64,000 nt of DNA, taken from the NCBI GenBank assembly GCA_964423925.1, contig CAYRGQ010000002.1, positions 62,001 to 126,000 of the forward strand, written 5' to 3'. Source of the DNA: CAYRGQ01 sp964423925. GTDB taxonomy: Bacteria; Bacteroidota; Bacteroidia; Sphingobacteriales; Sphingobacteriaceae. The position numbers and the translations under genes were made by a program. This document shows, piece after piece, positions 23,292 to 32,530 of this stretch (within the stretch, counting starts at the first letter, position 1; each line of letters begins with the position of its first letter). The notes under the pieces were generated by a model. It worked only from the letters and a program-made list of their open reading frames with translations. It was not told the DNA's origin and ran no database searches.

Positions 23292-23951
23292 TTATTCGGC
23301 TAGGATGGAACGAACCCGAGCGACATCGATTTCGGTGAAATCTCGGATGTAGTGGACACAACCGGGCAATTCGTCGGCGCCATGCGAAGACAGGACGCCT
23401 ACGACTCGGGCCCCCGCGCCTATTCCTGCGCGTACGCCAGACAGCGAATCTTCGAACACGATACTTTGTGCCGTCGAAGCTCCCAGATTGGCCATTGACT
23501 TCAGGTATACTTCAGGTTCGGGTTTATGAGCGGACACGTCTTCGCTTGCTAAAATGGAGTCCATCATTGGGCGGATACTCAGTCCATCCAGAATCAAGTC
23601 CAGGTTAGCCCGGGGTGCAGAGGTGGCCACCCCAATCCGAAACCCCTCGGCTTTTAAAGCCGCGAGAAAATCAAGAAATCCCGGCATCGCTTCGATGTGC
23701 GCCGCGTAATTCTCGCGAAACAGGCCCTCCTTCTCCTCCTCAAGCGCCGCCAGTTCATCACCTTGAATCGGACGTTTGAAAAAGTAGCTCAAGATATAAC
23801 TATTGTGTTTGCCGTACATGTGGGCTTCAAATTCGGCCGTGGTATAGGGTACGCCATATCGGTCGAAGAAGACTTTAAAAGCTTCGGTATGGTGTGGATT
23901 GGTATGAGCGATCACTCCATCCATGTCAAATATTGCGACTACTGGTTTCAT
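23292..23951 (-). CDS. HAD-IA phosphatase (beta-phosphoglucomutase-like)
   Basis: A 219-residue HAD-superfamily protein. Motif I is FDMDGVI (nucleophile Asp and acid/base Asp), motif II is VATSAP, motif III has K in SAHKPEPEVYL and motif IV is VFEDSLSGVRAG. A helical cap lies between motifs I and II, so it is subfamily IA, close to beta-phosphoglucomutase and sugar-phosphate phosphatases. Without the HxxTxxR cap pattern I cannot tell mutase from phosphatase. It precedes riboflavin synthase on the map (same strand, 80-base gap) and may be the missing riboflavin-pathway phosphatase, but this is only a guess from proximity. Confidence 0.85.
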   Translation of the reverse strand: MKPVVAIFDMDGVIAHTNPHHTEAFKVFFDRYGVPYTTAEFEAHMYGKHNSYILSYFFKRPIQGDELAALEEEKEGLFRENYAAHIEAMPGFLDFLAALKAEGFRIGVATSAPRANLDLILDGLSIRPMMDSILASEDVSAHKPEPEVYLKSMANLGASTAQSIVFEDSLSGVRAGIGAGARVVGVLSSHGADELPGCVHYIRDFTEIDVARVRSILAE

Positions 23952-24031
23952 GCTTTATAAATAAACGTGCGTGTGATACAGGCAGCCGGTTGCCCAGGCT
24001 GTTCGCTTGGCGGATATAGGATTGACACGCA

Positions 24032-24622
24032 CTACGAGCGGAGTTCCATGATACGTTTTACGTACTTACCAATGACGTCAAACTCAAGATTAACCAGATC
24101 ATTTGGCCTCACCGCATGCAAATTGGTGTGTTCGTACGTGTAGGGAATGATCGCCACGGAAAATCGGTCAGCATGCGAATCGACGACCGTCAAGCTGATT
24201 CCGTTGACGGTGATCGAGCCTTTTTCAACCGTCATATTACCTAAGGTCGGGTCGTAGGCAAACGTAAATAGCCAGCTGCCGTCCTTTTGCTCCACGCTCA
24301 AGCAATTTCCCGTCTGATCGACATGGCCCTGCACAATATGGCCATCCAGCCGGTCTCCTACTTTTGTACATCGCTCCAGATTGACGCGTGCGCCAGGAAC
24401 AAGTCGTCCTAAGTTTGTCTTTAATAAGGTTTCTTCGATGGCCGTCACCGTGTGTGTCCCAGGCGCGAGACCGACGACCGTAAGGCAGACACCGTCATGC
24501 GCCACGCTCTGGTCAATCTTTAGTTCGTCAGACACTGACGATGCAATGGTCAGGTGGAGGTTACCCCCGTCCCGTGCGGCTTCACAGACTTCTCCGAGCG
24601 TTTCGATTATTCCGGTAAACAT
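24032..24622 (-). CDS. ribE: Riboflavin synthase alpha subunit
   Basis: A 196-residue protein starting MFTGIIETLG with two lumazine-binding repeats: the first holds HDGVCLTV, the second GSITVNGISLTVVD. It joins two molecules of 6,7-dimethyl-8-ribityllumazine to give riboflavin. Length is normal. The -7 box lies only 5 bases upstream of the ATG, so the mRNA may start at or near the initiation codon. No FMN riboswitch is seen. The HAD gene lies downstream on the same strand. Confidence 0.96.
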   Translation of the reverse strand: MFTGIIETLGEVCEAARDGGNLHLTIASSVSDELKIDQSVAHDGVCLTVVGLAPGTHTVTAIEETLLKTNLGRLVPGARVNLERCTKVGDRLDGHIVQGHVDQTGNCLSVEQKDGSWLFTFAYDPTLGNMTVEKGSITVNGISLTVVDSHADRFSVAIIPYTYEHTNLHAVRPNDLVNLEFDVIGKYVKRIMELRS

Positions 24623-24626
24623 GCTA

Positions 24627-24634
24627 CAAAGATA
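24627..24634 (-). promoter_or_regulatory. -7 box next to the ribE start (possible leaderless mRNA)
   Basis: CAAAGATA reads TATCTTTG on the minus strand, a match to TAnnTTTG. The ATG of ribE starts at 24622, so a start site 5-7 bases past the box would fall at the initiation codon. Confidence 0.45.
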
Positions 24635-24774
24635 ATACTTCGAAACCGAATCACGCTATGTTCGGCGCGTGGGCAAGCTATGCGCGTCCATCCTTCAGAA
24701 AACCTAGCTACTGTAACATCCAGCTCGCATGGGCGTCATACAAGTCGGAATAAAATCGCTTTATACGAACGTTT

Positions 24775-25719
24775 ATGTTGCAAATAGAAAATATCGTCAA
24801 ACAATACGCGAACCACCGAGCCCTCGACAATGTGTCGATTAATGTGGAGCGGGGAAGCATATTCGGGTTGCTGGGGCCAAACGGGGCGGGCAAAACGTCG
24901 CTCATTCGCATAATAAACCAAATTACCGCTCCCGATAGTGGCGCGGTGTACATCGATGGTGATCGGCTTAATCCCTCGCATATCGGGCGGATTGGCTACC
25001 TGCCCGAAGAACGCGGCTTGTACAAAAAAATGCTTATTGGCGAGCAAATGCTTTATCTCGCCCAACTCAAGGGATTGTCTAAACAAGACGCCACCCAGCG
25101 TATCAAACATTGGTTTGAAAAAATGGAGATGCAAACCTGGTGGGACAAGAAAGTCGAAGACCTCAGCAAAGGTATGCAGCAAAAAGTACAATTTGTGGCC
25201 ACGGTGCTGCACCAGCCCGACTTGATTATACTCGACGAGCCGTTCTCTGGCTTTGATCCTGTTAACGTTAACATTATCAAGGAGGAAATCCTTGCACTTA
25301 ATCGTGCCGGCGCGACCATTATTTTTTCTACGCACCGCATGGAGTCTGTCGAAGAACTGTGCGACAGCATCGTCCTTATCAATAAATCCAAAAAAATATT
25401 GGATGGCCGTGTCAAAGACATCAAGCAGGATTACCGTACGCATACCTATCAGGTCACTTACCTAAATACGGATTATCTGCCCGCTTCGGTCAGCGGCCTT
25501 TTCGATGTTAAGGGCCATACCGTGGCCGACGAATCTGCGTCAGTAACCTTAACCATTAATGAGGACCGCAACCTCAACGACGTGCTCCAGTATTTAATCC
25601 CGCACGTACAAATCCACGAATTGCATGAAGTCGTGCCCAGCATCCACGATATCTTCGTTCAGCAAGTGACGGCAAACTACTCCCATACAGACATTTCATC
25701 GAATGCAAACCATGAATAA
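24775..25719 (+). CDS. ABC transporter ATP-binding protein (NatA-like)
   Basis: A 314-residue ATPase: Walker A GPNGAGKTS near residue 34, signature LSKGMQQK near 125, Walker B LIILDEPFSG and the switch His in STHR. After about residue 225 there is an extra C-terminal domain (DYRTHTYQVTYLN) of the kind found in DUF4162-type ATPases. It powers the ABC-2 permease encoded next, whose start codon overlaps this stop by 8 bases, so the two are translationally coupled. Na+ extrusion or drug export are known for relatives; the substrate here is unknown. Confidence 0.92.
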   Translation: MLQIENIVKQYANHRALDNVSINVERGSIFGLLGPNGAGKTSLIRIINQITAPDSGAVYIDGDRLNPSHIGRIGYLPEERGLYKKMLIGEQMLYLAQLKGLSKQDATQRIKHWFEKMEMQTWWDKKVEDLSKGMQQKVQFVATVLHQPDLIILDEPFSGFDPVNVNIIKEEILALNRAGATIIFSTHRMESVEELCDSIVLINKSKKILDGRVKDIKQDYRTHTYQVTYLNTDYLPASVSGLFDVKGHTVADESASVTLTINEDRNLNDVLQYLIPHVQIHELHEVVPSIHDIFVQQVTANYSHTDISSNANHE

Positions 25720-27022
25720 GACCCTATTGATTATACAACGCGAGTATTTGAGCCGGGTTAAGAAGAAATCGTTCCTCTTGGTCACGTTTCTCGTGCCCCT
25801 GCTCATCATTGGTATATACGGCTTAACGATCTTCTTGACGGGCAAAAGTTTCGAGAGCTCGCAAAGTACGGTGCATGTCATCGACCAAACTGGTTTCGTA
25901 GCAGAGGGCCTCAACGATGCCAAACAGACTACCTTCGTCCAGGTAAGTGACGACATCGACGCCGAAAAGAAGAAGATCTTGGATAGTGGAGAGAAGGTCT
26001 ATCTCCTCGTTATCTCCGACGATGTGGAAGAGTCGGGTACCGTCGATTTGTTTTCCGCGGAAAATGCCGGCTTCGCACTCCAAGGTATAATAAGCAACCA
26101 AGTGGAAGCTATTATCCGCAATAAACAACTAGAGGAATCCGGAATTGACGTGGCGCTATTGGAAGGCATCAATCCGCGTGTCAGCGTGGCGACAAAGGAA
26201 ATCACCGAGTCAGGCGAACGGGATAGCAGTGTCGGTCTATCCATGGGCATCGCGATCGCCCTTTCGATATTGATCTATCTTGCGTTGTTCTTATACGGGG
26301 CGCAAGTCATGCGGGGCATTATCGAAGAAAAGAATAACCGGATCGTGGAGGTAATTATTTCATCGGTCAAGCCTTTCCAACTCATGATGGGAAAAATATT
26401 AGGCATTGGTTTAGTCGGCCTCACCCAATTCATCTTATGGATCGTGCTTTCGGCCGCCCTGATGACTGCCGCCACCTTCATCTTTGCCGGCAACGCATCA
26501 CCTGAGGCGATAGAGGCGGCGCAGCAAATGAGCAGCGCGTCACAGGCATACGATCCCGGTCTGATTGGTGATGTACAAAAAGCCGTGGATTCATTGGATA
26601 TCAATCGGTTACTTATTTGCTTCTTTATCTTCTTTATTGGCGGTTACCTGCTGTACAGTGCGCTGTTTGCAGCGGTGGGTTCTGCGGTGGATAACGAAAC
26701 CGAATCCCAGCAGTTCATGATGCCAATAACGCTTCCGTTGCTGTTTACGTACGTGCTTTCTTTCGGCGTACTTATAAACGACCCGCACGGCCCGTTGTCG
26801 GTGTGGCTTTCGATGATTCCACTCACATCGCCCATCGCGATGCTGGTACGCGTGCCGTTCGGTGTGCCCGATTGGCAGATTGCGGTATCCGCAGTCTTGC
26901 TAGTGGCGGGCTTCGTTGTCACGACATGGATTGCAGCGCGCATCTACCGCGTGGGCATTCTGATGTACGGCAAGAAAGCCAGCTATAAAGAAATCATCAA
27001 GTGGTTTAGGTATAAGGGGTAG
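25712..27022 (+). CDS. ABC-2 type permease (NatB-like)
   Basis: Starting at the ATG at 25712, the protein has 436 residues. It has one helix near the N-terminus (SFLLVTFLVPLLIIGIYGLTIF), a large extracytoplasmic domain of about 140 residues, then five or six further helices, including LSILIYLALFLYGAQVMRGIIEEKNNRIVEVIISS, which is the conserved ABC-2 cytoplasmic-loop motif. It pairs with the preceding ATPase. An earlier in-frame ATG at 25703 is possible; the second is favoured by homologous starts. The unit ends at a strong terminator. Confidence 0.9.
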   Translation: MNKTLLIIQREYLSRVKKKSFLLVTFLVPLLIIGIYGLTIFLTGKSFESSQSTVHVIDQTGFVAEGLNDAKQTTFVQVSDDIDAEKKKILDSGEKVYLLVISDDVEESGTVDLFSAENAGFALQGIISNQVEAIIRNKQLEESGIDVALLEGINPRVSVATKEITESGERDSSVGLSMGIAIALSILIYLALFLYGAQVMRGIIEEKNNRIVEVIISSVKPFQLMMGKILGIGLVGLTQFILWIVLSAALMTAATFIFAGNASPEAIEAAQQMSSASQAYDPGLIGDVQKAVDSLDINRLLICFFIFFIGGYLLYSALFAAVGSAVDNETESQQFMMPITLPLLFTYVLSFGVLINDPHGPLSVWLSMIPLTSPIAMLVRVPFGVPDWQIAVSAVLLVAGFVVTTWIAARIYRVGILMYGKKASYKEIIKWFRYKG

Positions 27023-27040
27023 AAATTGATTTTGATGCTC

Positions 27041-27082
27041 GGAAGGCCGGCTTTTTTTCCAAGGAAAGCCGGCTTTCCTTTT
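27041..27082 (+). terminator. Terminator of the ABC transporter operon
   Basis: A 14-bp stem forms between 27041-27054 and 27065-27078 (core GCCGGCTTT/AAAGCCGGC, one G-T pair), followed by TTTT. Confidence 0.88.
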
Positions 27083-27147
27083 CAGTGTGATTTGTAAAAA
27101 CCGCGTTACATTCGGGGCTAATCACGCCAATATTTCCATCTTGCAGT

Positions 27148-29982
27148 ATGATGAATCTCTCCACTCTCCGATTGATAAAATTCCCGATTGTTCTGGTTTC
27201 GTTTATCGTGGCGACGGTCGCACACGCGCAAAAGCGTCCCCTGGATCACGATGTGTATGACGGTTGGCAAAGTATCGGCACGTCTGGAATGACGCCCTCT
27301 GGTAGCTTTATCTATTACGCGGTGAGCCCGCAGGAGGGCGATTCCCGTCTTTACGTAGCGGATAGCAAGGGAAACACCCTCTCTACGGTAGATCGGCTTC
27401 CCTCTGTCAGCGTCTCGCATGATGGCAACTACATCGTAGGCCTGATTAAGCCGACCTTCATGGAGACACGGCAAGCTCGCATTGACAAGAAGAAGGCAGA
27501 CGAAATGCCTAAGGATACACTTGCGATTTTGTCGCTGGCGAGCCTGACATTGGATAAAATACCCGCCGTTAAGTCATTCATAGTGCCCGATGAAGGAGGC
27601 AGCCATATCGCCTATCTGGTTGAAAAACCCGCGTCGGCCAAACAGGATTCTACAGCATCCGACAGCACGCGTCGGTCGAGCCGCGGCGCAGGCCAACAGA
27701 CGGTATTGCATCTACGCCACCTCGAAACGGGCGAAGAAGTTTCCTTCGAGCGTGTCGACAATTATTATTTTAGTAAAGCCGGCAACGTTTTGGTTTACGT
27801 GCGCAAGCCCGCCGATAAAGACAGTGTGGCAGCAGATGCCGGCGTGTATGCTTATAACGTTGACACCAAAGAGGATCGCCATTTGAAGGGTGGAAAGGGT
27901 GTTTATAAGAACATTTCCATGGATGAAGCCGCCGTGCAGATTGCCTTCATTGCCGACCATAGTCCAGAGAAATCCTTGACGACCAATTTTTCGCTTTACT
28001 ATTATACTGCGGGTCAAGACAGTGCGGTGGCGCTGGTACGCACCGGTTCGCGTGGCGTGCCCTCTCAATGGCAGGTCAGTGGCGAAGGCAACGTACGGTT
28101 TAGCAAAAATGGTGAGAAGCTATTCTTCGGCATCGCACCTATCCCTCCAGTCAAAGACACCACGCTGGTCGAATTCGAGCATGCGAAGGTCGACATTTGG
28201 CATTGGCAGGACGACTATTTGCAAACGCAGCAACTCGTAAACCTGCGGCGTGACCTAAACCGTAACTACCAGGCGGTGATTTATCCGCGCGGAGCCGGTG
28301 TAACTATTCCGCTCGCCGACGAGGAGCTGTCATCAACGCGCCTAACAGAAGACGCCGACAATGAATATCTCCTGGCTACTACCGATGTCGGGCGGCGCAT
28401 TCAAACCCAATGGATAAACGGTGCCTACCAAGATGTCTATCTGGTGTCAACGGTAGATGGAAGCCGCCATCTCGTCGCGGAAAATGTACGGGGCAGTTTC
28501 TCGATTTCGCCGACAGGCAAGTATGTCGTTTGGTTTGACCGCTCGGATGGCAACTGGTACAGCTTCGATACAGCGACCAAAACCAAAATACAGCTGAATA
28601 CTGACTTGCCGGTGAGCTTTGCCAACGAGGATAATGATTCCCCCGATGATCCAAATAGCTACGGAATTGCCGGTTGGTCTGAGGACGACGGACTGGTATT
28701 TATCAATGACAAATATGATATCTGGGAATTTAATCCTGCAAAGGACGAGCGGCGAATTTTGACCAATGGCTATGGCCGGAGCCAAAAGATAACGTTTCGG
28801 TATGTTGACGCCGAAGAGGGTCGAAACGGCCGTTCCAGGTTTGGCGGTTCGGCGCCCGTTATCAATCCCAAAAAACCCGTGCTACTTGCCGCTTTCAACC
28901 ACCTCACGAAGGAAAACGGCTTCTACGAAACCCGCAACAACCGAAATCCTGCAGAGATCGTCATCGGCCCGTATAGCTATAGCCGGGTGAGTACGACAGA
29001 GAACGCGGGGCATTATATCTACACAAAGGAAAATTACACGCTGTCCCCCGATTTATACGTATCAAAAGACTTCAAAAACGAAACCAAGCTGTCGGCCCTC
29101 AACCCGCATCAAGCCGACTACAATTGGGGCACTGCCGAGTTGATGCGCTGGACGACGCCCAATGGACATGCGGCAGAAGGCATTGTGTATAAGCCCGAAG
29201 ATTTCGATCCAAACAAGCAGTATCCAGTAATTGCCTACTTCTACGAATTGCTGTCGCAAGGTCTGTACAGCTACATCCCCCCTACTCCCACTCCGTCACG
29301 CCTTAACATTAGCTTCTTCGTGAGCAACGGATACGTCGTTTTTGCACCGGACATCCGGTACGAAATCGGCTATCCCGGCAGATCAGCGGAAGAATATGTT
29401 AATTCGGGTATGGAAGAGTTGAAAAAAATGCCTTGGGTAGATGGCTCTAAGCTCGCCATACAGGGCCAAAGCTGGGGGGGGTACCAAGTGGCCCACCTCA
29501 TTACCCGCACGGACATGTATGCAGCCGCGTGGTCGGGGGCGCCCGTCGTCAACATGACATCCGCATATGGTGGGATACGTTGGCAAACGGGATTGAACAG
29601 GCAATTCCAATACGAGCGCACGCAGAGTCGTATCGGCGCCACGTTGTGGGAAAACCTCGACCTATACATCGAAAATTCCCCGCTTTTCCATTTGGACAAA
29701 GTCAATACGCCTGTGGTTATCATGCATAACGACGAAGACGGCGCCGTGCCCTGGTACCAGGGAATCGAGATGTTCACGGCACTGCGGCGCTTGGAAAAAC
29801 CGGTATGGATGTTAAACTATAACGGTGACGCCCACAACCTGGTGAAGCGCGAAAACCGAAAAGATATACAACGGAGGCAGCAACAGTTTTTCGACCACTT
29901 CCTCAAAGGCGCGCCTGCTGCGCCGTGGATTGAGCGTGGCGTTCCCGCCGTATTGAAAGGTATAGATTGGGGATTTGAATAA
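27148..29982 (+). CDS. Secreted S9 family peptidase (prolyl oligopeptidase type)
   Basis: A 944-residue protein with a signal peptide (cleavage probably after VAHA, near residue 27). About 650 residues of beta-propeller-like sequence are followed by an alpha/beta-hydrolase catalytic domain. The nucleophile is Ser775 in GQSWGGYQ, with Asp864 (EDGAVPW) and His896 (GDAHNL) completing the triad. The family cuts peptides after proline or shows dipeptidyl or acylaminoacyl activity; the specificity cannot be set here. It is about 250 residues longer than DPP4-like members, mostly in the propeller. Periplasmic or secreted. Single-gene unit. Confidence 0.9.
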   Translation: MMNLSTLRLIKFPIVLVSFIVATVAHAQKRPLDHDVYDGWQSIGTSGMTPSGSFIYYAVSPQEGDSRLYVADSKGNTLSTVDRLPSVSVSHDGNYIVGLIKPTFMETRQARIDKKKADEMPKDTLAILSLASLTLDKIPAVKSFIVPDEGGSHIAYLVEKPASAKQDSTASDSTRRSSRGAGQQTVLHLRHLETGEEVSFERVDNYYFSKAGNVLVYVRKPADKDSVAADAGVYAYNVDTKEDRHLKGGKGVYKNISMDEAAVQIAFIADHSPEKSLTTNFSLYYYTAGQDSAVALVRTGSRGVPSQWQVSGEGNVRFSKNGEKLFFGIAPIPPVKDTTLVEFEHAKVDIWHWQDDYLQTQQLVNLRRDLNRNYQAVIYPRGAGVTIPLADEELSSTRLTEDADNEYLLATTDVGRRIQTQWINGAYQDVYLVSTVDGSRHLVAENVRGSFSISPTGKYVVWFDRSDGNWYSFDTATKTKIQLNTDLPVSFANEDNDSPDDPNSYGIAGWSEDDGLVFINDKYDIWEFNPAKDERRILTNGYGRSQKITFRYVDAEEGRNGRSRFGGSAPVINPKKPVLLAAFNHLTKENGFYETRNNRNPAEIVIGPYSYSRVSTTENAGHYIYTKENYTLSPDLYVSKDFKNETKLSALNPHQADYNWGTAELMRWTTPNGHAAEGIVYKPEDFDPNKQYPVIAYFYELLSQGLYSYIPPTPTPSRLNISFFVSNGYVVFAPDIRYEIGYPGRSAEEYVNSGMEELKKMPWVDGSKLAIQGQSWGGYQVAHLITRTDMYAAAWSGAPVVNMTSAYGGIRWQTGLNRQFQYERTQSRIGATLWENLDLYIENSPLFHLDKVNTPVVIMHNDEDGAVPWYQGIEMFTALRRLEKPVWMLNYNGDAHNLVKRENRKDIQRRQQQFFDHFLKGAPAAPWIERGVPAVLKGIDWGFE

Positions 29983-30005
29983 CCCTGTACGCCCTCTAAT
30001 GCTTC

Positions 30006-30039
30006 AGGCGGGACGCTTCTAAGTGTCTCGCCTTTTTTT
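30006..30039 (+). terminator. Terminator of the S9 peptidase gene
   Basis: GGCGGGACGCTT pairs with AAGTGTCTCGCC (allowing G-T pairs), followed by seven T residues. Confidence 0.85.
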
Positions 30040-30146
30040 ACGACTTCCTACTACTCCTAGCCAACCCGTTCTTATCGGCTTCCTTTCCGCGGTGCCAAGA
30101 TTAGCAAGGTGAAATTCAAAATTTGCCCATTACCGGTTTAAAGAAT

Positions 30147-30175
30147 ATATTTTTTGACTTAAGTCATATTTTTTG
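30147..30175. promoter_or_regulatory. Regulatory region upstream of glutamine synthetase III
   Basis: ATATTTTTTG occurs twice, at 30147-30156 and 30166-30175, 19 bases apart. Between and overlapping them is the perfect palindrome TGACTTAAGTCA (30155-30166), whose TTGAC-N4-GTCA form resembles sites of the CRP/FNR family. The whole stretch is very AT-rich and lies about 95-120 bases before the ATG. Binding by a CRP/FNR-type regulator is inference. Confidence 0.45.
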
Positions 30176-30267
30176 GATTTTTATATAAAATAAACCAACT
30201 TTTTTTTAGACTTTTGGAAAAAATACAGTGTAATTTTAAAAATTAACCTCAAAACAAAACAAAAACA

Positions 30268-32454
30268 ATGTCCGGCTTACGATTTAGAGCAGTAGAAACT
30301 GCATTTTCCCGACAAAATCACAAAAGCACTACGACTAACGTGAAGCCTTCTGCGAGCTATGCGCAAGATGTCTTCACGATTAGCAAGATGAAGGACTACC
30401 TTCCGTCTAATGCATTTGCGGAACTAGTCGACACCGTCGAAAACGGTCGGTCGATCAGCCATGACCTGGCGGAACACATTTCCCAAGCTATGAAAGGTTG
30501 GGCGATCGCCAATGGCGCAACACATTACACGCACTGGTTCCAACCCCTGACCGGTGCGACCGCCGAAAAGCACGATGCGTTTTTTGAGCCCCTGCCCGAC
30601 GGAACGGCCATCGACAAATTTACGGCCAGCGCGTTGGTGCAACAGGAACCGGATGCCTCTAGTTTTCCGAACGGCGGTATTCGCAATACCTTTGAAGCCC
30701 GCGGCTACACCGGCTGGGACCCATCCTCGCCTGCCTTTATATATGACACGGGCGGAAGTAGGACGCTTTGTATCCCAACGGTTTTTGTTGCCTATACGGG
30801 TGAAGCGCTTGACTACAAAGCACCGCTCTTGAAAGCGCTAAGCGCGTTAGACAAAGCGGCCGTCGATGTAGCCCAGTATTTTGATAAATCCATCACCAAG
30901 GTTTTTGCATCCTTGGGTATTGAGCAAGAGTATTTCTTGGTAGACCTGGCCCTCTTCAACGCCCGTCCCGATCTCCAACTAACGGGCCGTACGCTGTTTG
31001 GCCATATGTCAGCCAAAGGACAGCAACTGGAAGATCACTACTTCGGTGCCATCCCGGAGCGGGTGCTGGCCTTTATGGTTGAGCTTGAGCACGAAGCCCT
31101 CAAGTTGGGAATTCCATTGAAGACGCGCCACAACGAGGTGGCTCCGTCACAATTCGAGTGCGCCCCTATGTTTGAAGAAATCAACCTGGCCATCGATCAT
31201 AACCAGTTGTTGCTGAACTTGATGGATCAAGTCGCGCTTCGGCACCAGTATAAGGTACTGATCCATGAGAAGCCGTATTCGGAAGTGAACGGCTCGGGTA
31301 AGCATAACAACTGGTCGCTCATTACGAACACCGGCGTCAACCTGTTGTCGCCCGGAAAAACGCCTAAGAACAACCTGATGTTCCTGACGTTCTTCGTGAA
31401 CACAATCAAAGCCGTACACGAGCATGCCGACTTGCTTCGCGCATCGATTGCCAGTGCGGGCAACGATCACCGTCTGGGTGCGAACGAAGCGCCCCCAGCG
31501 ATTATTTCGATTTTCCTCGGCAGCCAGCTCAACGCGGTACTCGACGAAATCGAGACCGCACGCGTAGCGAAGAAAGTGAAGTCGGAAACATTGCTATGGC
31601 ACGGTATCCCTAAAATTCCTGAATTGCAATTGGACAACACGGATCGCAACCGGACATCTCCGTTCGCCTTCACCGGCAATAAGTTTGAGTTCCGGGCCGT
31701 TGGTTCCGCTTCGAACTGCGCAAGTCCGATGACCGTGCTTAATGCAATCGTGGCTGCCCAGTTGATTGAGTTCAAGAACGAGGTGGACAAGCAAATCAAA
31801 AAAGGCACGAAAAAAGACCTGGCACTGCTTAACGTGGTTCGGAAATACATCAAGGAGTCTAAGGCCATTCGCTTCGAAGGAAACGGTTACAGCAAGGAAT
31901 GGGAGGAAGAAGCTAAGGCTCGTGGCCTATCGAACATCAAAACAACGCCTAAGGCGCTGGAGGCATACATGAGCGAGCGGACCATCAACCTTTTTGCTGA
32001 CTTGAACATCATGACACCACGCGAAAGCGAAGCGCGCTACGAGATCCTTTTAGAGAGCTACTACAAGAAAATCCAAATCGAAGCGCGGGTTATTGGCGAA
32101 ATCGTCAACAGCTTGATTGCGCCGGCAGTGTTTGACTACCAGACGGATCTTGTTAACAACGTCAAGGGACTGAAAGAACTGGACCTGACTCCGGAGACCT
32201 ACTCCGCCCAATTGGATTTGATACAGCGTCTGTCAAAGCACATACAAACTATCATTTCCGATACGGAAGCCATGCGTCAAGAGCGGAAAAAAGCGAACGT
32301 GCTAGACGAAGCGCGCGAAATAGCCATCGCCTACGACGAGAAAGTGAAGCCTTATTTCGACAAGATCAGGTACCACATCAACAAGTTGGAACAGGTCATC
32401 GATGACAAAAAATGGCCTCTGCCAAAATTGCGCGAGTTGCTCTTCATACACTAA
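30268..32454 (+). CDS. glnN: Glutamine synthetase type III
   Basis: A 728-residue protein, the length of GS type III (GSI is about 470). It makes glutamine from glutamate, ammonia and ATP in the cytoplasm. Motifs: KGWAIANGATHYTHWFQPLTG near residue 72, GIEQEYFLVD, NEVAPSQFECAP, the ATP-binding-region KPYSEVNGSGKHNNWSL and FRAVGSASNCASP. This type is the main enzyme in Bacteroidota. The long AT-rich upstream region carries a palindrome and repeats, consistent with nitrogen-related control. No PII or transporter gene is adjacent. Ends at a strong terminator. Confidence 0.97.
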   Translation: MSGLRFRAVETAFSRQNHKSTTTNVKPSASYAQDVFTISKMKDYLPSNAFAELVDTVENGRSISHDLAEHISQAMKGWAIANGATHYTHWFQPLTGATAEKHDAFFEPLPDGTAIDKFTASALVQQEPDASSFPNGGIRNTFEARGYTGWDPSSPAFIYDTGGSRTLCIPTVFVAYTGEALDYKAPLLKALSALDKAAVDVAQYFDKSITKVFASLGIEQEYFLVDLALFNARPDLQLTGRTLFGHMSAKGQQLEDHYFGAIPERVLAFMVELEHEALKLGIPLKTRHNEVAPSQFECAPMFEEINLAIDHNQLLLNLMDQVALRHQYKVLIHEKPYSEVNGSGKHNNWSLITNTGVNLLSPGKTPKNNLMFLTFFVNTIKAVHEHADLLRASIASAGNDHRLGANEAPPAIISIFLGSQLNAVLDEIETARVAKKVKSETLLWHGIPKIPELQLDNTDRNRTSPFAFTGNKFEFRAVGSASNCASPMTVLNAIVAAQLIEFKNEVDKQIKKGTKKDLALLNVVRKYIKESKAIRFEGNGYSKEWEEEAKARGLSNIKTTPKALEAYMSERTINLFADLNIMTPRESEARYEILLESYYKKIQIEARVIGEIVNSLIAPAVFDYQTDLVNNVKGLKELDLTPETYSAQLDLIQRLSKHIQTIISDTEAMRQERKKANVLDEAREIAIAYDEKVKPYFDKIRYHINKLEQVIDDKKWPLPKLRELLFIH

Positions 32455-32480
32455 TATCGACGAGCACATCGGTCAAAACA

Positions 32481-32510
32481 AAAGGCTGCCCCGGTTTGGG
32501 GCAGCCTTTT
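32481..32510. terminator. Terminator between glnN and the OmpA gene (convergent)
   Basis: AAAGGCTGCCCC at 32481-32492 pairs exactly with GGGGCAGCCTTT at 32498-32509. Both convergent genes could use it; the T-run is short. Confidence 0.88.
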
Positions 32511-32530
32511 ATATGTTTGTGCCGAATACG

